64,000 bases of DNA from Limonium bicolor. Taxonomy: Eukaryota; Streptophyta; Magnoliopsida; Caryophyllales; Plumbaginaceae. The position numbers and the translations under genes were made by a program. The stretch lies in the NCBI GenBank assembly GCA_023374045.1, contig CM041779.1, positions 296,184,167 through 296,248,166 on the forward strand, in the 5' to 3' direction. The notes below the pieces were generated by a model. That model worked only from the letters and a program-made list of their open reading frames with translations. It did no database searches and was not told the DNA's origin. Below, in pieces: positions 35,001 through 48,129 of the stretch; position 1 is the stretch's first letter, and every line of letters begins with the position of its first letter.

Positions 35001-37350
35001 GGAAATAATGGGAATTTTAGAACAAAAATTTATAATATGGTTTTCAATGTTATGAAGGTTATAACATTTGTAATATAAGAAATATTCGTTAAAAGAGAAT
35101 GAATATATTATAAAGATTTACCATATAATAAATGGTCTCATAATACATGTATATAAATAAATATATGTTATGATGTGGAAAAATATAATGTGGTGCAATA
35201 ACCATGTATGATCATAATTAAAATGATATAAGATAAGGAGAGAAGAATTACAAACATTAGATATGGAAATTCTAATGTTAGGAGTATACATGGAAAATGA
35301 GGATTTATATAATTCAAAGTATTTTTACATATGAATTATACCACATTAAACTTGGAAAAACAAACCTTAGGAAACTAAATACTAAGGTGAGATGTATAAT
35401 AAACGATTAAGATTATACATGCAATATAGTGACAAGCTATATAATATACAAATGTGTATTAAATTACATGCGATAATAGACGTTTAAAGTTAAGTATATT
35501 AATATACTCGACGTAACCGCGCATGAAGTATAACGTCTTTCCTAATCCCGAGTCAAACCGAAAACTCGACAAACGTTATCAGTTAGCAACGGGGAATAAA
35601 CCGGGATGGGTTAGTAACGGTACGGGGTGCCGTAGTGTATTGTTAGTATGAGATGCTGATGTATAGTGTGATGCATATTGATAGATTGTTAGAGAAGACA
35701 CGAGGAGCATCGGATCTAGCTGGATCATACTCCACCGTAATACTTTCAGGGTGAACGGTATGTTATTTATGTGGCTTGATTGTCTCTGAGGATTTCCTCA
35801 GTTCAGACATTGTGTGAAAATCTGTGATAAGATTGAATGTCTGCTTGTGTGAATTAATATGCTTGAGTTGTGTATTAATGTTGCCTTATTAATACTGTTG
35901 TACGATAACAGTACCGTTCGTATATATGAACATATTATAAAACGAACTATCGGCAATGATGCTATCTTATATGTGTGATATAAAGAACGTAAGTAAAAAC
36001 GTTGTAGCATTAGGATAATAAGATATATACATATATTATCCGAGACTTATATACGGAGCATTGGCCTGTTTAACGCCGCTCTCGTGTCTAACACTGGATC
36101 CCGAGTCGACATACTCAGGATTGGACTAATGACCTTAGTCTGCTGTGTTAAGAAGAATAGTAGAACGATGCGATGGAATAAGTAAGTTTATCAAGGGGAT
36201 GTGGCTCTTGTTATGAACTGTGATCCATTAACGATACTAGGATACCGTGTGGTAGCCGTAAGTATCTGGATAAATTCCAACGAACTACAGATGGTTCGTA
36301 GGTCGGAGACTCTACCGCTGGAGTGGCTACTGCTGTGGGTGACCCGCCATAGATGATGGTTACTTAGAGACACGTCGTTCTAACGAGACGTTGTCATTAG
36401 ACATGACTGAACAATTACGAACGACTATATTAGCTCGTACATTAGGCGGACATTATTCGGGCTTGCCTGCCAAAGACGAGAATTTATACTCGTTTATAAT
36501 TCTCGTTGTTTTCGCCTTGTTGTTCATTGGTTATGCTTGGTGGTTATGTGTGGTATGTTGGTGGATTGGTTGAGGTGAGTCATTGTACTCATATTGTGTG
36601 TTGAGAATTGGTTTGATTGAGTCGTTGTACTCTTGTCTGTTTGGTGAACTGCTTGAGTCGAGTCGCTGTGCTCGTGAGTGGATTATTGTGGATCGTTGGT
36701 CGAGTGAGTCGCCGTACTCAGTTATGAACTATCAAGTGTTTGTTGAAATAGGGTCTTGTACACGTATAAGCGTTGTACGCTTTCAGTGGTTGTTACGATG
36801 CGATGTGTGAAGCCGGGGGCTTGTTGTTAATTGAATTTATTGCAATATATATCGTTGCTTTACAGTTTTATATTAAACTACTTGCATGAAAATGAATTGC
36901 ATGCTCTCGACCAATTAACTGAGGGTCTGAGGGGGCATGACGGTCATGTAGTAACATACTCAGCAGGGGCTGATTCCATACCACAAACAACCATTTTTGC
37001 AGGTATGCAGCTTCCGGTGTCGGCAAAGAGAGGGACGCGCTGGGTAGTTTAATTACAGTTGTTTAAAATATGCACTGTTGCATTTTGATACGAACTTAGA
37101 AACATGTATAGGATTGGGATACTTAGAATGCTCACTGTGAATGTATTTTATATTGGTTTGGGAAGGTTAGATCTATCTCTTGTTGTCACTGTGGGAAATT
37201 GTTTCGTATTTAAGAATATGTCAGTAAGCACCTCATTACTCGTATGGGCGAGTGAGAACGGTGACACCAGTAGTTCAAGTATTGAGATTACCGCTGCGAT
37301 TATAATGTTAAGTAAGATGATTAGGAGCCGATTAGAGTAGGGGTGTTACA
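32036..37350 (+). repeat. 3' LTR of the LARD element
   Basis: Same length as the 5' LTR (5,315 bp), same TG...CA ends, followed by the CAAAG duplication. Confidence 0.92.
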
Positions 37351-39919
37351 CAAAGTATATACCCGTAGTGTATAATGTAATACAAATCTATAAGTGCGAT
37401 AACAAAATACCGCTAACTACTCGAAAGTATCCCGCACTCCGGCTTCAGTCTCGATCGAGCACCTGTAATGTTGTTGTATAGGCTCAGCACAGCTGAATAT
37501 GCTAAAGTAAGATCCTAGAATCCTTTGGACTCCTTAAGTCATTTAGCCATCTCTACATGCGGGTTAATTTCATGTGTTCCGGTTTACAAGTATATATTAA
37601 AACTGTAAATGTTGTAATTAAACACACACATTCCATCCAATATAATCACATCAATCCACAATAAATCATCCACATAACAATAATGAATAAATACAATAAC
37701 GAAACGAGAGTCGCTTTCTTGTGAACGGTTGTCATTACTCGGCCTTCGAGACCCATTGTTTATTATCCATGTTACAAGAGATATTGTAATCTCATGCTAT
37801 GGTATATTGATACTCGTAGTTTTAATCGTTTATTCTTAAACTCATATTAGGCGTCATGTTAGGATAACCCCTTTATAACTCACCACACTTATTTAGTTGG
37901 ACAGTCGTCCTATGTGCACCAGCAGTAGTGTCCTCCGGATAACGATCGAAGATCTCTGAACTTCATCTATCCCTAATAAACGTGTCTCATGCGGCCGTAG
38001 CCATGCACCGTCAGCAGTGTCCTCTGACCAACGATCAAATGTGGCTCATCGGATTTCCATATCGAGTGGACCCATTTTGAAGGTCCCCTCTAGTGATCAC
38101 TCTGTGCAACCAGGTAGTCCGTAGACTACCCTAGGTTTAACCTTCTCATCATACACCAATTCTCACCATGTGATTAAGTAACTTAATCAATTACCTAAAA
38201 TCTACTCTTAGGGTATAAAGAATACATTTTATTATAGTTGCCATCAACGTCTTACACATTCACCTAGACGCCGGCTAGGTCATATTCATGTTCGAGTATA
38301 ATGCTCTAGAGATTGATAATACCGAATCTCTTTCCTAAGTTTTTTACTTAGGTTGATTAGGAATAATATGGTAGTCATTGAACTTTAGTAAGTAATGATC
38401 CTCATCTTGCTCGTGACTTAATTCGAATTACAGTCAATATTACAAGTCCGAAAGACGTTCGCGCACAGTTAAAAACGCATAATAGTCGAGCATAATAAAT
38501 CGTATAAGCACATGCATATATCACACATATTGCTCTTAACATTTAAACACACAATACGTCTGAACCTAAGGAAACCCTCAGGACGTTCAGACGACACAAT
38601 AACATACCGTACACCCGAAAATGAGAGAGAGTAGACGTCCGAACCCCGTTGTCCATCCTCTATACGCACATCCTCTAATGCACTCAGCTCTGGAGGACAA
38701 GACTAAACATTAACCCTCTATAATGTTAACTAAGTCAGCATCCCGATTAGTCGCTAATCTCGTTGGTAATTAACCCCTTAATTAGTTGGTTGTTATTACT
38801 CGGGTTTTCGAATGTGTTCGGGATTAGTTAAATCATCACCTATTTATGTTATAAATAACATGTAATATTAATTTACTACTTAGGATTTAATCCAAGGTAC
38901 CTATCTTATTTATTCATAGGTTTAATATATATATATATACATCTATATAGTTTGTTACTATATGTTACTTATACAATTGACCTTGTAATATTATAAATCT
39001 TTAAAGTTCTTATTTAATTTATGAGTTGGTCAACTTGACCCTCTTTGGTCAATTAGATTGACTTGGTCAATTGGGTTGACTTGGTCAATGTATCCAAGCA
39101 ACATGTTCATATAATTCATAAATAATTCCTTGAATTATATGATTCATTTGGTTGTTCAATTCTTTATACCATGACATTAGATATTAAACCTAATGTTTAA
39201 TAATTCAATCCTCCACTACATAATATACTATACTTCAATTAATATGATTGTCCAATCATATAATATAATTTTCTGCACTCCATATATATATATATATATA
39301 TCTATATATATATATATATTCATCTTATGAATATAAAATCCCTTATATAAATGATATTCCTCATCATTTTATGTGAAGCACTTGATTTTTCTTATTTGTG
39401 CTATCATTCACAAATCAACATTAAGACTATATTATTAATGTTATATTTTACAATATATCAAACTCCAAACTTCATTAAGTTCCAAACATTATCTTATAAT
39501 TCCACGTTCCCAAAATATTCACATTGTTTTACGCGAATTATAAAATTCCTTAACTTATATTCATTTCCATCTTAATGAATATTAAGACTTATATTTAATG
39601 TAACACTTATCCCATTTCCCACCATATACTAAAATTCATCCCCCACCTTGTTACGTTCTTGCATTTACTCACATATTTCCAAATTTACAATCTTTCCACA
39701 CTAGCTTTTATAATATTACAATTTAACCCCAAATATCATATACTATGATATTTCCACTCTTATTTTTTTAACACAAAGTTTTCCATCACATTTTTATATT
39801 ATCGAACAGACCCCCTTTCTGTCCAGTTTTATATCCTTCACCTCTAACTTTTGTTTATTCATAAATTGGCCCATATTTTTTTACAACCTTACAATATCAT
39901 CCTTAAACTATATATTATA

Positions 39920-40157
39920 CTCTCTCCGTCCCAGTCAAAGTGTCCAGTTTACTATTTAGATGTGTCATTTGACTTCAATATTTAACATGTAAGATAATAT
40001 ATTTTTATAAATCTATGTTTTACAATGGAATCCTTATGTGAAAAACTATATATTGTACAGCTTAATTTTTAAAAATTATTTTATCTTATATGTTTAATAT
40101 TGAAGTGGAAAAACGTACCAAAAAGCAAACAGGACACTTTGACTGGGACAGAGGTTG
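39920..40157. mobile_element. Stowaway (Tc1/mariner-type) MITE
   Basis: Near-perfect inverted ends of about 26 bp containing CCCAGTCAAAGTGTCC and its complement GGACACTTTGACTGGG, flanked by TA on both sides, 238 bp in total. Located in the split solo LTR. Non-coding. Confidence 0.9.
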
Positions 40158-40517
40158 TATAATCTTTCTATTTTAATTCCAAACTCAACCCTTAAAATTC
40201 CAGAAATCTCCAAAAAGACCCTAGGCCGGTTTTTAATTCCATTTTGCCCCAAACTTTCAGAAATTACAATTTGGTCACATGTATACAATTAAGTCCTAAA
40301 CTTCTTTAAAATTCCTATTTTAATTATTTATCTCCTCTAACTTGGCCCACACTCTTAGTATAGTCAAGGTTGACCACCATACACTCCCTTGACCCATACT
40401 TCTCTATAATTATGAATTTGACCCCAAACTTTCGTAGAATTACATTTAACTCCTAAACTATACTTTAACATATAATTTTCATTTCTTTTCAACCCAACCA
40501 TAATATCTTGAGCTTAT

Positions 40518-43500
40518 TGAAATACCCCAAACCTTGATATATTGTTTAAATACTAAAATATGATATTTAAAGGATAAAAAGTGCCTTAGAAACATCAGTG
40601 TACGATTTAAACCATGGTGAAAACAATAAAGTACCATAAATACAGTTTGAGCAAAAACATGCTCTAAACTTGGAGTGAACTTGGTTGGGACCCAAAGAGC
40701 CTACCAAGACTTAGTGATATTCAATTATGATTTAATAAGGCTAATTAAGTCCTTAGGAAACCTTGGTAGACAATTAAACCAAATAAAACACAAATAAATA
40801 CCTTAAAGTCAATATGGGCAAAAATGTGCTCTAAGCTTGGGATAAATTTGTATAAGACCTAAAGGTCATATCTATACCTTAATAATATGTTAATGAACAT
40901 ATTAAATCAATTACTAAAGAAAACCAAGCTTGAAACAAGTTAAAACACAAAATGTGCTTTAAGGAGCCTTAAAGCACATTTTTGATAAATTGTCTTGTAA
41001 ATGAGTTTTGAATGGCTAAATGTCCATCATTACTCTTTAATTAACATGTGTACTACTTAGTATCACATTTGGAGGTCTAAAACATGGGAAATCAAAATTT
41101 CACAAGAATGTGCCTTGTTTTTGTGAATAGTAACAAAAAATGCTAGTTTATGACATAAGTCAATATAAGTAAGTTAATTGGTCTACAAAGACCATGACTT
41201 GGCCTAAAACACTAAGGGGGCCGGTTTTCCAAGTGTGACTCATCACACTTAACTAATGAATCAAATAAGAAAGGAAAAAGCAAGTAAATTCACTATTTAC
41301 TTTACAACTTTAAATATCTACTAAAGTTACCTCTCACCTCACCTTCTTCATTCCTTCTCATCCCCACCGATTTCTTCATCTTCTCCCACCTCCACCGGTT
41401 TGCTACAGCAACTACACCATCTCCTTCTTTGAATGCTTGTAACTCCTAGTTGCTCCATGGTCCAAATTCAATTTCAAGACCACCATTCTTCTAGTTTGAG
41501 CAAGCTCTACTCTTCTATCTTTTCAAATCTTCAAAAGCCTCATTTCGGTGCCATGGAGATTCACCATGTAAGGAGCTTGAGTTTATATATTTGTGCCTTG
41601 TTGATCACCCTTGCTTCAAGGTAAGGAAAAACCAAAGAAAACTTCATTTCCTTCACTTTTGTTGTTGACCGAAAATTCACCATGTAATGGTGTTTCTCTT
41701 GCTCATTCATAGCTCATTCTAATCATTCAAGGTCTTGGTGGGAACCTCTCTTGTTACATATTCAAGTTCTCTTTCAAATTCAAAGGTAAATATCATTTTA
41801 GTGTATTAAAACACTTATGTTAAACTAGGGTTTGTATATGAGTTTAAGTGTAAATTCTTAAGCTCATTACCCTTATATGTGCATTGATTAGAAAGTTGAC
41901 AAGTGATCAAAATCCTTGCTGATTTTCGGTACAAGGGAACAAGAAAGAAGTTTGAGAGGAAAAGAGGTAAACAAACTATCTCAATGTAGCTTAAATGCCT
42001 TAGGGAAAAATGAGCTTGATTTGCTTAATAAAATACCTAAGGAGCCAATGGTGAATGACCTAGTAAAATGCTCTCAAGGAAACTATTAAAGGGCATATGT
42101 GTTGTTGTATGTAATTGCAGGTCAAAGGCATTATTTATGTGGGAAATTCAGTGTTTAAGGTTTATGCAATTTAAGGGCCTAAGAGCCATGTTATTTAAGG
42201 GCCTAAGTGCCAAGCAATTTAATTATGCACTATATGTGATGTAGTGTAAATTTGGTGAAGTTTTGTGTGTGAGAATATTCTTGATGGATTTGGGTGTTCT
42301 TGAATGTCTAATGGTGGAAAACAATGTGTTTTGGTATGTCAATGTGCTAGGAGAACCTATGGCAAAATTTGGGTAATGTATAAGAAGATTTAAGTGTTTA
42401 ATGAGCTTTGGTGAGCTAGGAAATGTGAGGAATGGATGAATGTTTACTAGGGAAGAAAAACATGTATTAAGGTGTTGTAGAGTGTTACAAGGACTTAGGT
42501 ATTGTCTTGGAAGTTCTAGGAATTCAATGGGTATTTTTGGGATGTAATAAAGTCTTGGAGAAGTTTGTTTTAGGTTTAGGTAGTGTTGATGTACAAGGAA
42601 TGAAATGTTTAGGTAAGGTTGTGAGAAAGAAATTTTAAGAAGGTGTGAACAAGGAAATTTAGTTAGTAAGAAAAGATGCTTGGGAGATGATGTTAAGGTG
42701 TAGAGGAAACATCTTGGTATAGTGGTCATTATAGGTGAAATACCACTTAGAAATCCTAAGGAGAAAACATTCCAAGTGCTAGGGATTTTGTAAGAAATTT
42801 GTGGAATGATAAAGATGGTTTTGGTGTGTGAATTAAGGAGTTTAATGAAGTCTTAAGGTGTGTTTGAGGTGCCCAAATGAGGTTAGAACATACTAGGATA
42901 CTTGAGGTGAAGTTTGGAGTCAAATGGGAATTTAGAAACAAAGGTCTGGAGCCGACCGACCTTAGGGACCGGACCTGCAAGGTCGGTCGAGCTCAGTTTA
43001 CACTACCGGAAAGAGTTTCTGGAATGGACCGACCTTGGGGACCGGACTTGCAAGGTCGGTCAGGCTTGTATTTTGGTATGGATTAAGTTTCTGGAATGGA
43101 CCGACCTTGGGACCGGACTTGCAAGGTCGGCCGTGTCTAAATTTTTGAACGGGAATTGTCTCTGGAATGGACCGACCTTGTGGACCGAACTTGCAAGGTC
43201 GGTCGGAGTAGAATTTTTGACGGTAATATGTTCTGGAATGGACCGACCTTGTGTAAGGTCGGTCGGTAAGGTCGGTCGGACCAAAAACATTGTTTAAGGT
43301 TATAGGATGATGGGGATTATTAAGTAATGATGTTATAAGATTGTTAAGGACATGTTAAGTGAGTTATAATGACAATTTCGTGGGGGAAAAGTTGTATCAA
43401 AATGAAAATAATAAAACAAGTTAAAATGTGAAGTTATTTAACTAGTTAACGGGGATAAGTTATGAGCATTAGACTTTAAACAATCACGTTACCCCAATGT

Positions 43501-45146
43501 TAATAAAGTAAATGTAATGTTATCAGTTGTTCAAAGATGTTATGAGGAACATGTGATGGCACGTTAGAGTGAAACCCCGGTGACAGGTATGGTTTTCTTG
43601 CAACCTGTGTCCTACCGGATCACACCGGCTTGTATGCCAATGTGTTTTTCTGTATGTTGCCATGTTGTAAGATAAAAACATGTAATGAGTTATAGCAATT
43701 CATTTATGTGGCGTGTTCAATTCTGATACCATTTAACCTCGAAAGTGTTAAACCTTAGCTAACTGAGTCTAGGATCACATGAGAGATCGGTATTCGGATT
43801 TAACGACCCGAACCATGGGACGTTCTAACCACGGCTATGCGTGAGTTAATTGTGTGATGTTGTGTGTGAATGTATGGACCTCCCTCGTGTGTTTAACCCA
43901 GTCGAAATACCTTCTTGGTGTGTGGATGTGATAGGTCCCATAGTGGGGCTCTAACTAGTTATCTACAAGTAAATGTGTACTAACGGGGGTGAGGAATCCG
44001 GTTAGGCCGGTCGCGCGTTGTTTGGGAGTGGGTATCCTTTTTAGCCTTACCCTCCTCTCTGTTATGGTTGTTTCCCTCACGGGTTACGATCTCCCATTAG
44101 CTTACTCCAAAGCTTAGCTATTCTGACTTATGATAGGTTTAGGGGGAAGGGGGAACATGTGTTTGTGTGGTGTGTTCGGGTCACTAAATCCGAACCATCT
44201 TAACTTAAGTTACTCGTCCGACTATTAGGACGGTAATGAGTGTTGTATAACGAGTTTATCATGAGGGTGACATCATTCTCTAGGCTCACCAGTGAATTAA
44301 CTATGTTTGGGTCGGTTCCTAAGAGAACCGTTCCCGTTATATTATGTGTTATTATTGTACTGCAATTCCCATTGCGATGTTATGTTATGTGCATGATGAA
44401 ACGTGAAAAGTGTTGTTATGTGGTGTATGTGGATCATGGATATGAATCCCAGTTTATAAAAGAGACGTTTAAGGATAACCCGATTAATGGGTGAGTGTCG
44501 TCTATTAAGGAAGTAGCTCCATTAGAGGAGAAACACTCTAGGGGTAATGAACACCATGAGTGACTTATCAAGTAAGGATGTGTTATCTGTTTGTTGAGCC
44601 CATTGAGGTGGAATGTTATGTGTTGTGTGTTTATAGTTTACATGCATGATTCAAATATAATCAACCGCATGCTAAGACGACAATTAGTTGTGCGTGGTCC
44701 GGTAGCATGCGGGCTGCGGGATTACCATACCAGCAAAGGTGCTGAGCCCCTGGGGGGCCACCCTTTTCTCTTCTTTTTCCTATTTTAGGTACAAGGAGCT
44801 GGAAGCCGTTCGAGAGTAGGACGGGGTAGTCGTTTGTACATGGGTAATCATTTTAGGTATATTTGTACAGTAGGTGTAGTAAGACCGAAATTGTAATCGG
44901 CATTAGTTTGTGAATACTCGGTACAGTTGGAAGGTATGTGTATGTTTTGTTGTTAATAAAAAGGGATAGCAATGTGTAGTCGCTCGGGAATCTAGTCCAT
45001 CAGACCGATACAATGTATATGTAATAGCCATGTTAGCCACGTGGGTGGTTAACGGCGTGTAACACCAATGAGTTAAGTAATGTGATGAAGTATGTTTTTC
45101 CGCTGTAGTTTGTTGTAAGTGTGTTAATGTTGGATGAGGTGTTACA
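40518..45146 (+). mobile_element. Solo LTR of 4.6 kb, Ty3/gypsy type
   Basis: It starts TGAAATACCCC, ends GAGGTGTTACA and has an exact 5-bp duplication CTTAT (40513-40517 and 45147-45151). It is related in style to the other long LTRs here, with a hairpin array (42950-43285) and a conserved module near its 3' end (about 44700-44830). No primer site or coding region adjoins it, so it is a solo LTR. Several short ORFs lack domains. Confidence 0.92.
42950..43285 (+). repeat. GC-rich hairpin array in the solo LTR
   Basis: Five units of about 65-75 bp, each with GACCGACCTTG facing CAAGGTCGGTC, spaced by TTTCTGGAATGG. The spacer equals that of the arrays at 4733-5095 and 7161-7435 while both stem arms differ. 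Confidence 0.85.
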
Positions 45147-47499
45147 CTTATTTATAGCTCAGCCCCTATATTTTATTTCCTTTACATGTTACCACCTTTT
45201 TATAGTCTAAAGTCTATTAAATGGTTATATAAACTTTATAATTCATTTTAAAGTAATTCTTTGTACTTAAAGACTCCAAACACCTTCCAACCACTAAGAT
45301 ATTTTTCCCAAGTCTTCCAAATGACTTAATTCATCAAATAACCCCAAAACTTATGCACATTTCACCAGATTTATAACTTATGCTATTTATAGCATTTTAT
45401 GTTACAAAAACCTTACAATATACAAGCCTAAACAAATGGTTATAACTTAAACTTTAACATAAGCTTTAAATGCATTAATATACACATTAGCCACAGTTTA
45501 TTCTTGGCTTTTCCTCAATGTTTCCAGAAATTACATTCTTTCCACATAATCTTTTTAAACTAGTCATTTTAATCCTTAATACTTCGCTAACCTAACCAAA
45601 TGTCCTAACACAAGTATATGCACACATTTAGGTCATTTTGGGCCATTTGGAACAGCACTCTCACGGCTTTATTTGTTCTATACCCCAAGGTTTCTAAAAA
45701 TTGCATTTTAGCCCTTTTTAACTTAATACTTGTACATCTAAGTCACTTAACCACCGTTTAACACATCCAAATGTTATAATGCAGTTTTCTACACATTATT
45801 AGCTCAACATAGAACATTTACCTCTTAGAGCTCTCGGCCATATATGGCTTCCATCATAAGTTAATCCTTAAGACATAATAAGGTGTTCTAGCTCATTAAT
45901 CATTAGTTAAACTTAACTCAAAGTTTATATGTTGATTTATACTCATTCATCGGTCAAAATGACCCATTTCAGCCGTTAAATTTGGCTAATATTTGTAATC
46001 AACATTAAATAACTTAAAGACATCAAAATGAGCATTAAGGATGAATTATTTACCTTAAGCTCAACCACTTGTTTCCAGCACTCAAACTTGATAATCTCAG
46101 CCCTAACTTACACAGGGGTTTAGGGTGAGTTTCTTGCACCAAATCAAAGCTGGACTCATAGGTTATAAGCTCTTAGATTTAGGTTAAATTTACCTTGTCT
46201 TTAAGTAGATTTTTCCGTGTCTTTGGCACTTCAACTCGGCATAAACTCAAGTCATTGAAGGCTTCACATTTCAGTGATGAAAAGAAGAAAAAAAATATCA
46301 AGGTTCAAGGCTTAAACAAATTCTAATTGAAGGAACTAGCTCAAAAGTGCTAGAAATTGATTTTTTTTTACTTTATACACTCCTTAAGGAGTTTTCTGTC
46401 CAATAGCTTGCTAGGATAAAGGGGGCTTATTGAAGCTTTATAAACATAAGAATGGATGAAGAAGAAGGAGCCAAATCAGATAGGTTTTCGGACATCACAT
46501 GATTGAAGGGAAAAAATATGCTTTAAGCCTTATTTTCTTACCTTAAGCTTGATTATAAGGTAGGTAGATGTCACCCTTGAAGAGCCACAGTTTTTTCTTT
46601 CAAAATTTCTTATTTTATAGTGGAGAATTAAAGATATGAAGGGAGGTGAGCTTCCTTGTTGAAAATGAAGAGAAAATGAGATTTAAGCCTTAAACTTGTA
46701 GTTTAGGTTTTTGTTTGGCTAACTATGATTGTGTACTGCCATGAGATCTTGGAGATGAAAATATAGATCTTATGAAGGGGAGAGAATATGGCATCCAAGG
46801 GAGAGAGAGAGAAAATGAAGTGATGTGTGATAAATGAAGTGTAAGGGAAATATGACTTTAAGTAAGGTGTCTTACTTTTTAAAAAGGGAAGTTGGAATTG
46901 GTGTGGTGAGTCACCCTTAAGCAGCCGGCCCTATTTATGTATTTAGCTAGGTGAGTTTGACTATTGACCAAGCCAAATGAGAATAAGGCCTTGTTTGGCA
47001 TTATTTGGTACTATTCACAAGTTGGTGCCATATTTCTGATTTTTTTATTTCTTTGAATTAGGATTCCGAATGTAGTACATTATAATACACAAATTGATTA
47101 TGATGTATAAAAGCCTAATTAACCATCCAAAGTTAATTTCTAGACACTTTTATAAAAATGTGTCTTAAGGAGTTTTAGGACTCCATATTGTGTTTCAACT
47201 CATTTTAGAGTTTGATTTTCTTTGGTAATCATTTTATCTTTTTCTTACTTAGATATAAGGTTTATTAATCCACTTTGTACCCTAATTGAGGTTACAAAAT
47301 CTCTTAGGTTTCTTAGAGCACATCTTTGCCCTAAGTGATCTTAAAGCATATTTTTGCTTATAGGTGATCTTAGATCGTTCCTCAATGATCTTAAGGCATA
47401 CTTTAGCCTTATTAATCATTAAGTAACCTTTGGTTAGCTCTTTCATTTAATTAATTAATGATGAATTAATGTAATTAAGGTTTGGGGTAATTCACAATC

Positions 47500-48085
47500 C
47501 ATTTAAAAAGTATGGATCCAAACCTAACCCGATAATTAATCGGATTAGGATTCTCAACCCTATTCCAGTCCATCAACCCACGGATCAACCCGCGGATAGA
47601 CCCAATTAAGTAAAAAACACTATCTTAAATATATAAACATATATTTAATAGCAAATCAAGCATCCTGAAAATAGAAGAAATTAGTATGCTGGATACATAG
47701 ACAATAAAAGTGACTTGTTCTAGTACAACAAAACTTCTAGATCGATGCATAATGGGTATCCATCCAAAGCTAAAAATATATTGCATCCCTTAATAACCAT
47801 TTAACTCCAAATCTAGCAAAGACTAATACATAATAATGACACAATCAACCTTAAACGGCAAAATAAATCTTGAAGCAACATAAATAATATATATTTATGA
47901 CTATATAAATTAAACGGATTCACGGGTCACGGATTGAAAAGATACAACCCTAACCCAACCCATTTATATTTAAGTTAATCCTAACCCAACCTATTTATTA
48001 AATGGGTTGAAAAACTCAACCCAATCCACTATAAACAGATTGGTTTTGGGCCAGATTGGTGGGTTGAACCCATTTTGCCATGTAT
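47500..48085. mobile_element. Probable remnant of a foldback DNA element split by the solo LTR
   Basis: Repeated CCTAACCC/CAACCC runs at both ends and an AT-rich centre resemble the hAT-type MITE at 11685-12204. The left portion would be the short GGGCCGGGTTG...CCTAACCC segment at about 20940-20990. Termini and target duplication cannot be defined. Confidence 0.35.
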
Positions 48086-48129
48086 AGAAGCACCTAGTTC
48101 TTTTTTCCAAGGGTGTGTCTTAGGTAGAT

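Larger units (their letters stand above)
21251..37350 (+). mobile_element. 16.1 kb non-coding LTR retrotransposon (LARD type)
   Basis: Two 5,315-bp LTRs (21251-26565 and 32036-37350) enclose a 5,470-bp interior. The element has an exact 5-bp duplication CAAAG (21246-21250 and 37351-37355). The iMet-tRNA primer site is at 26570-26581 and a polypurine tract lies just before the second LTR. The interior holds no gag or pol frame, so the element must have been moved by proteins from an autonomous relative. The LTRs read line against line with only scattered mismatches and one-base indels, so insertion is fairly recent compared with its host LTR. Confidence 0.92.
20991..47494 (-). mobile_element. 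Solo LTR of about 5.8 kb (Ty3/gypsy type), split by three later insertions
   Basis: In minus orientation it begins TGAATTACCCC at 47494 and ends GGGGTGTTACA at 20991. It is flanked by an exact 5-bp duplication CAATC (20986-20990 and 47495-47499). Its own sequence is 20991-21250, 37356-40517 and 45152-47494. Insertions removed from this are the 16.1 kb element at 21251-37350, a Stowaway MITE at 39920-40157 and a solo LTR at 40518-45146. No internal domain remains, as expected after recombination between two LTRs. Confidence 0.85.
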
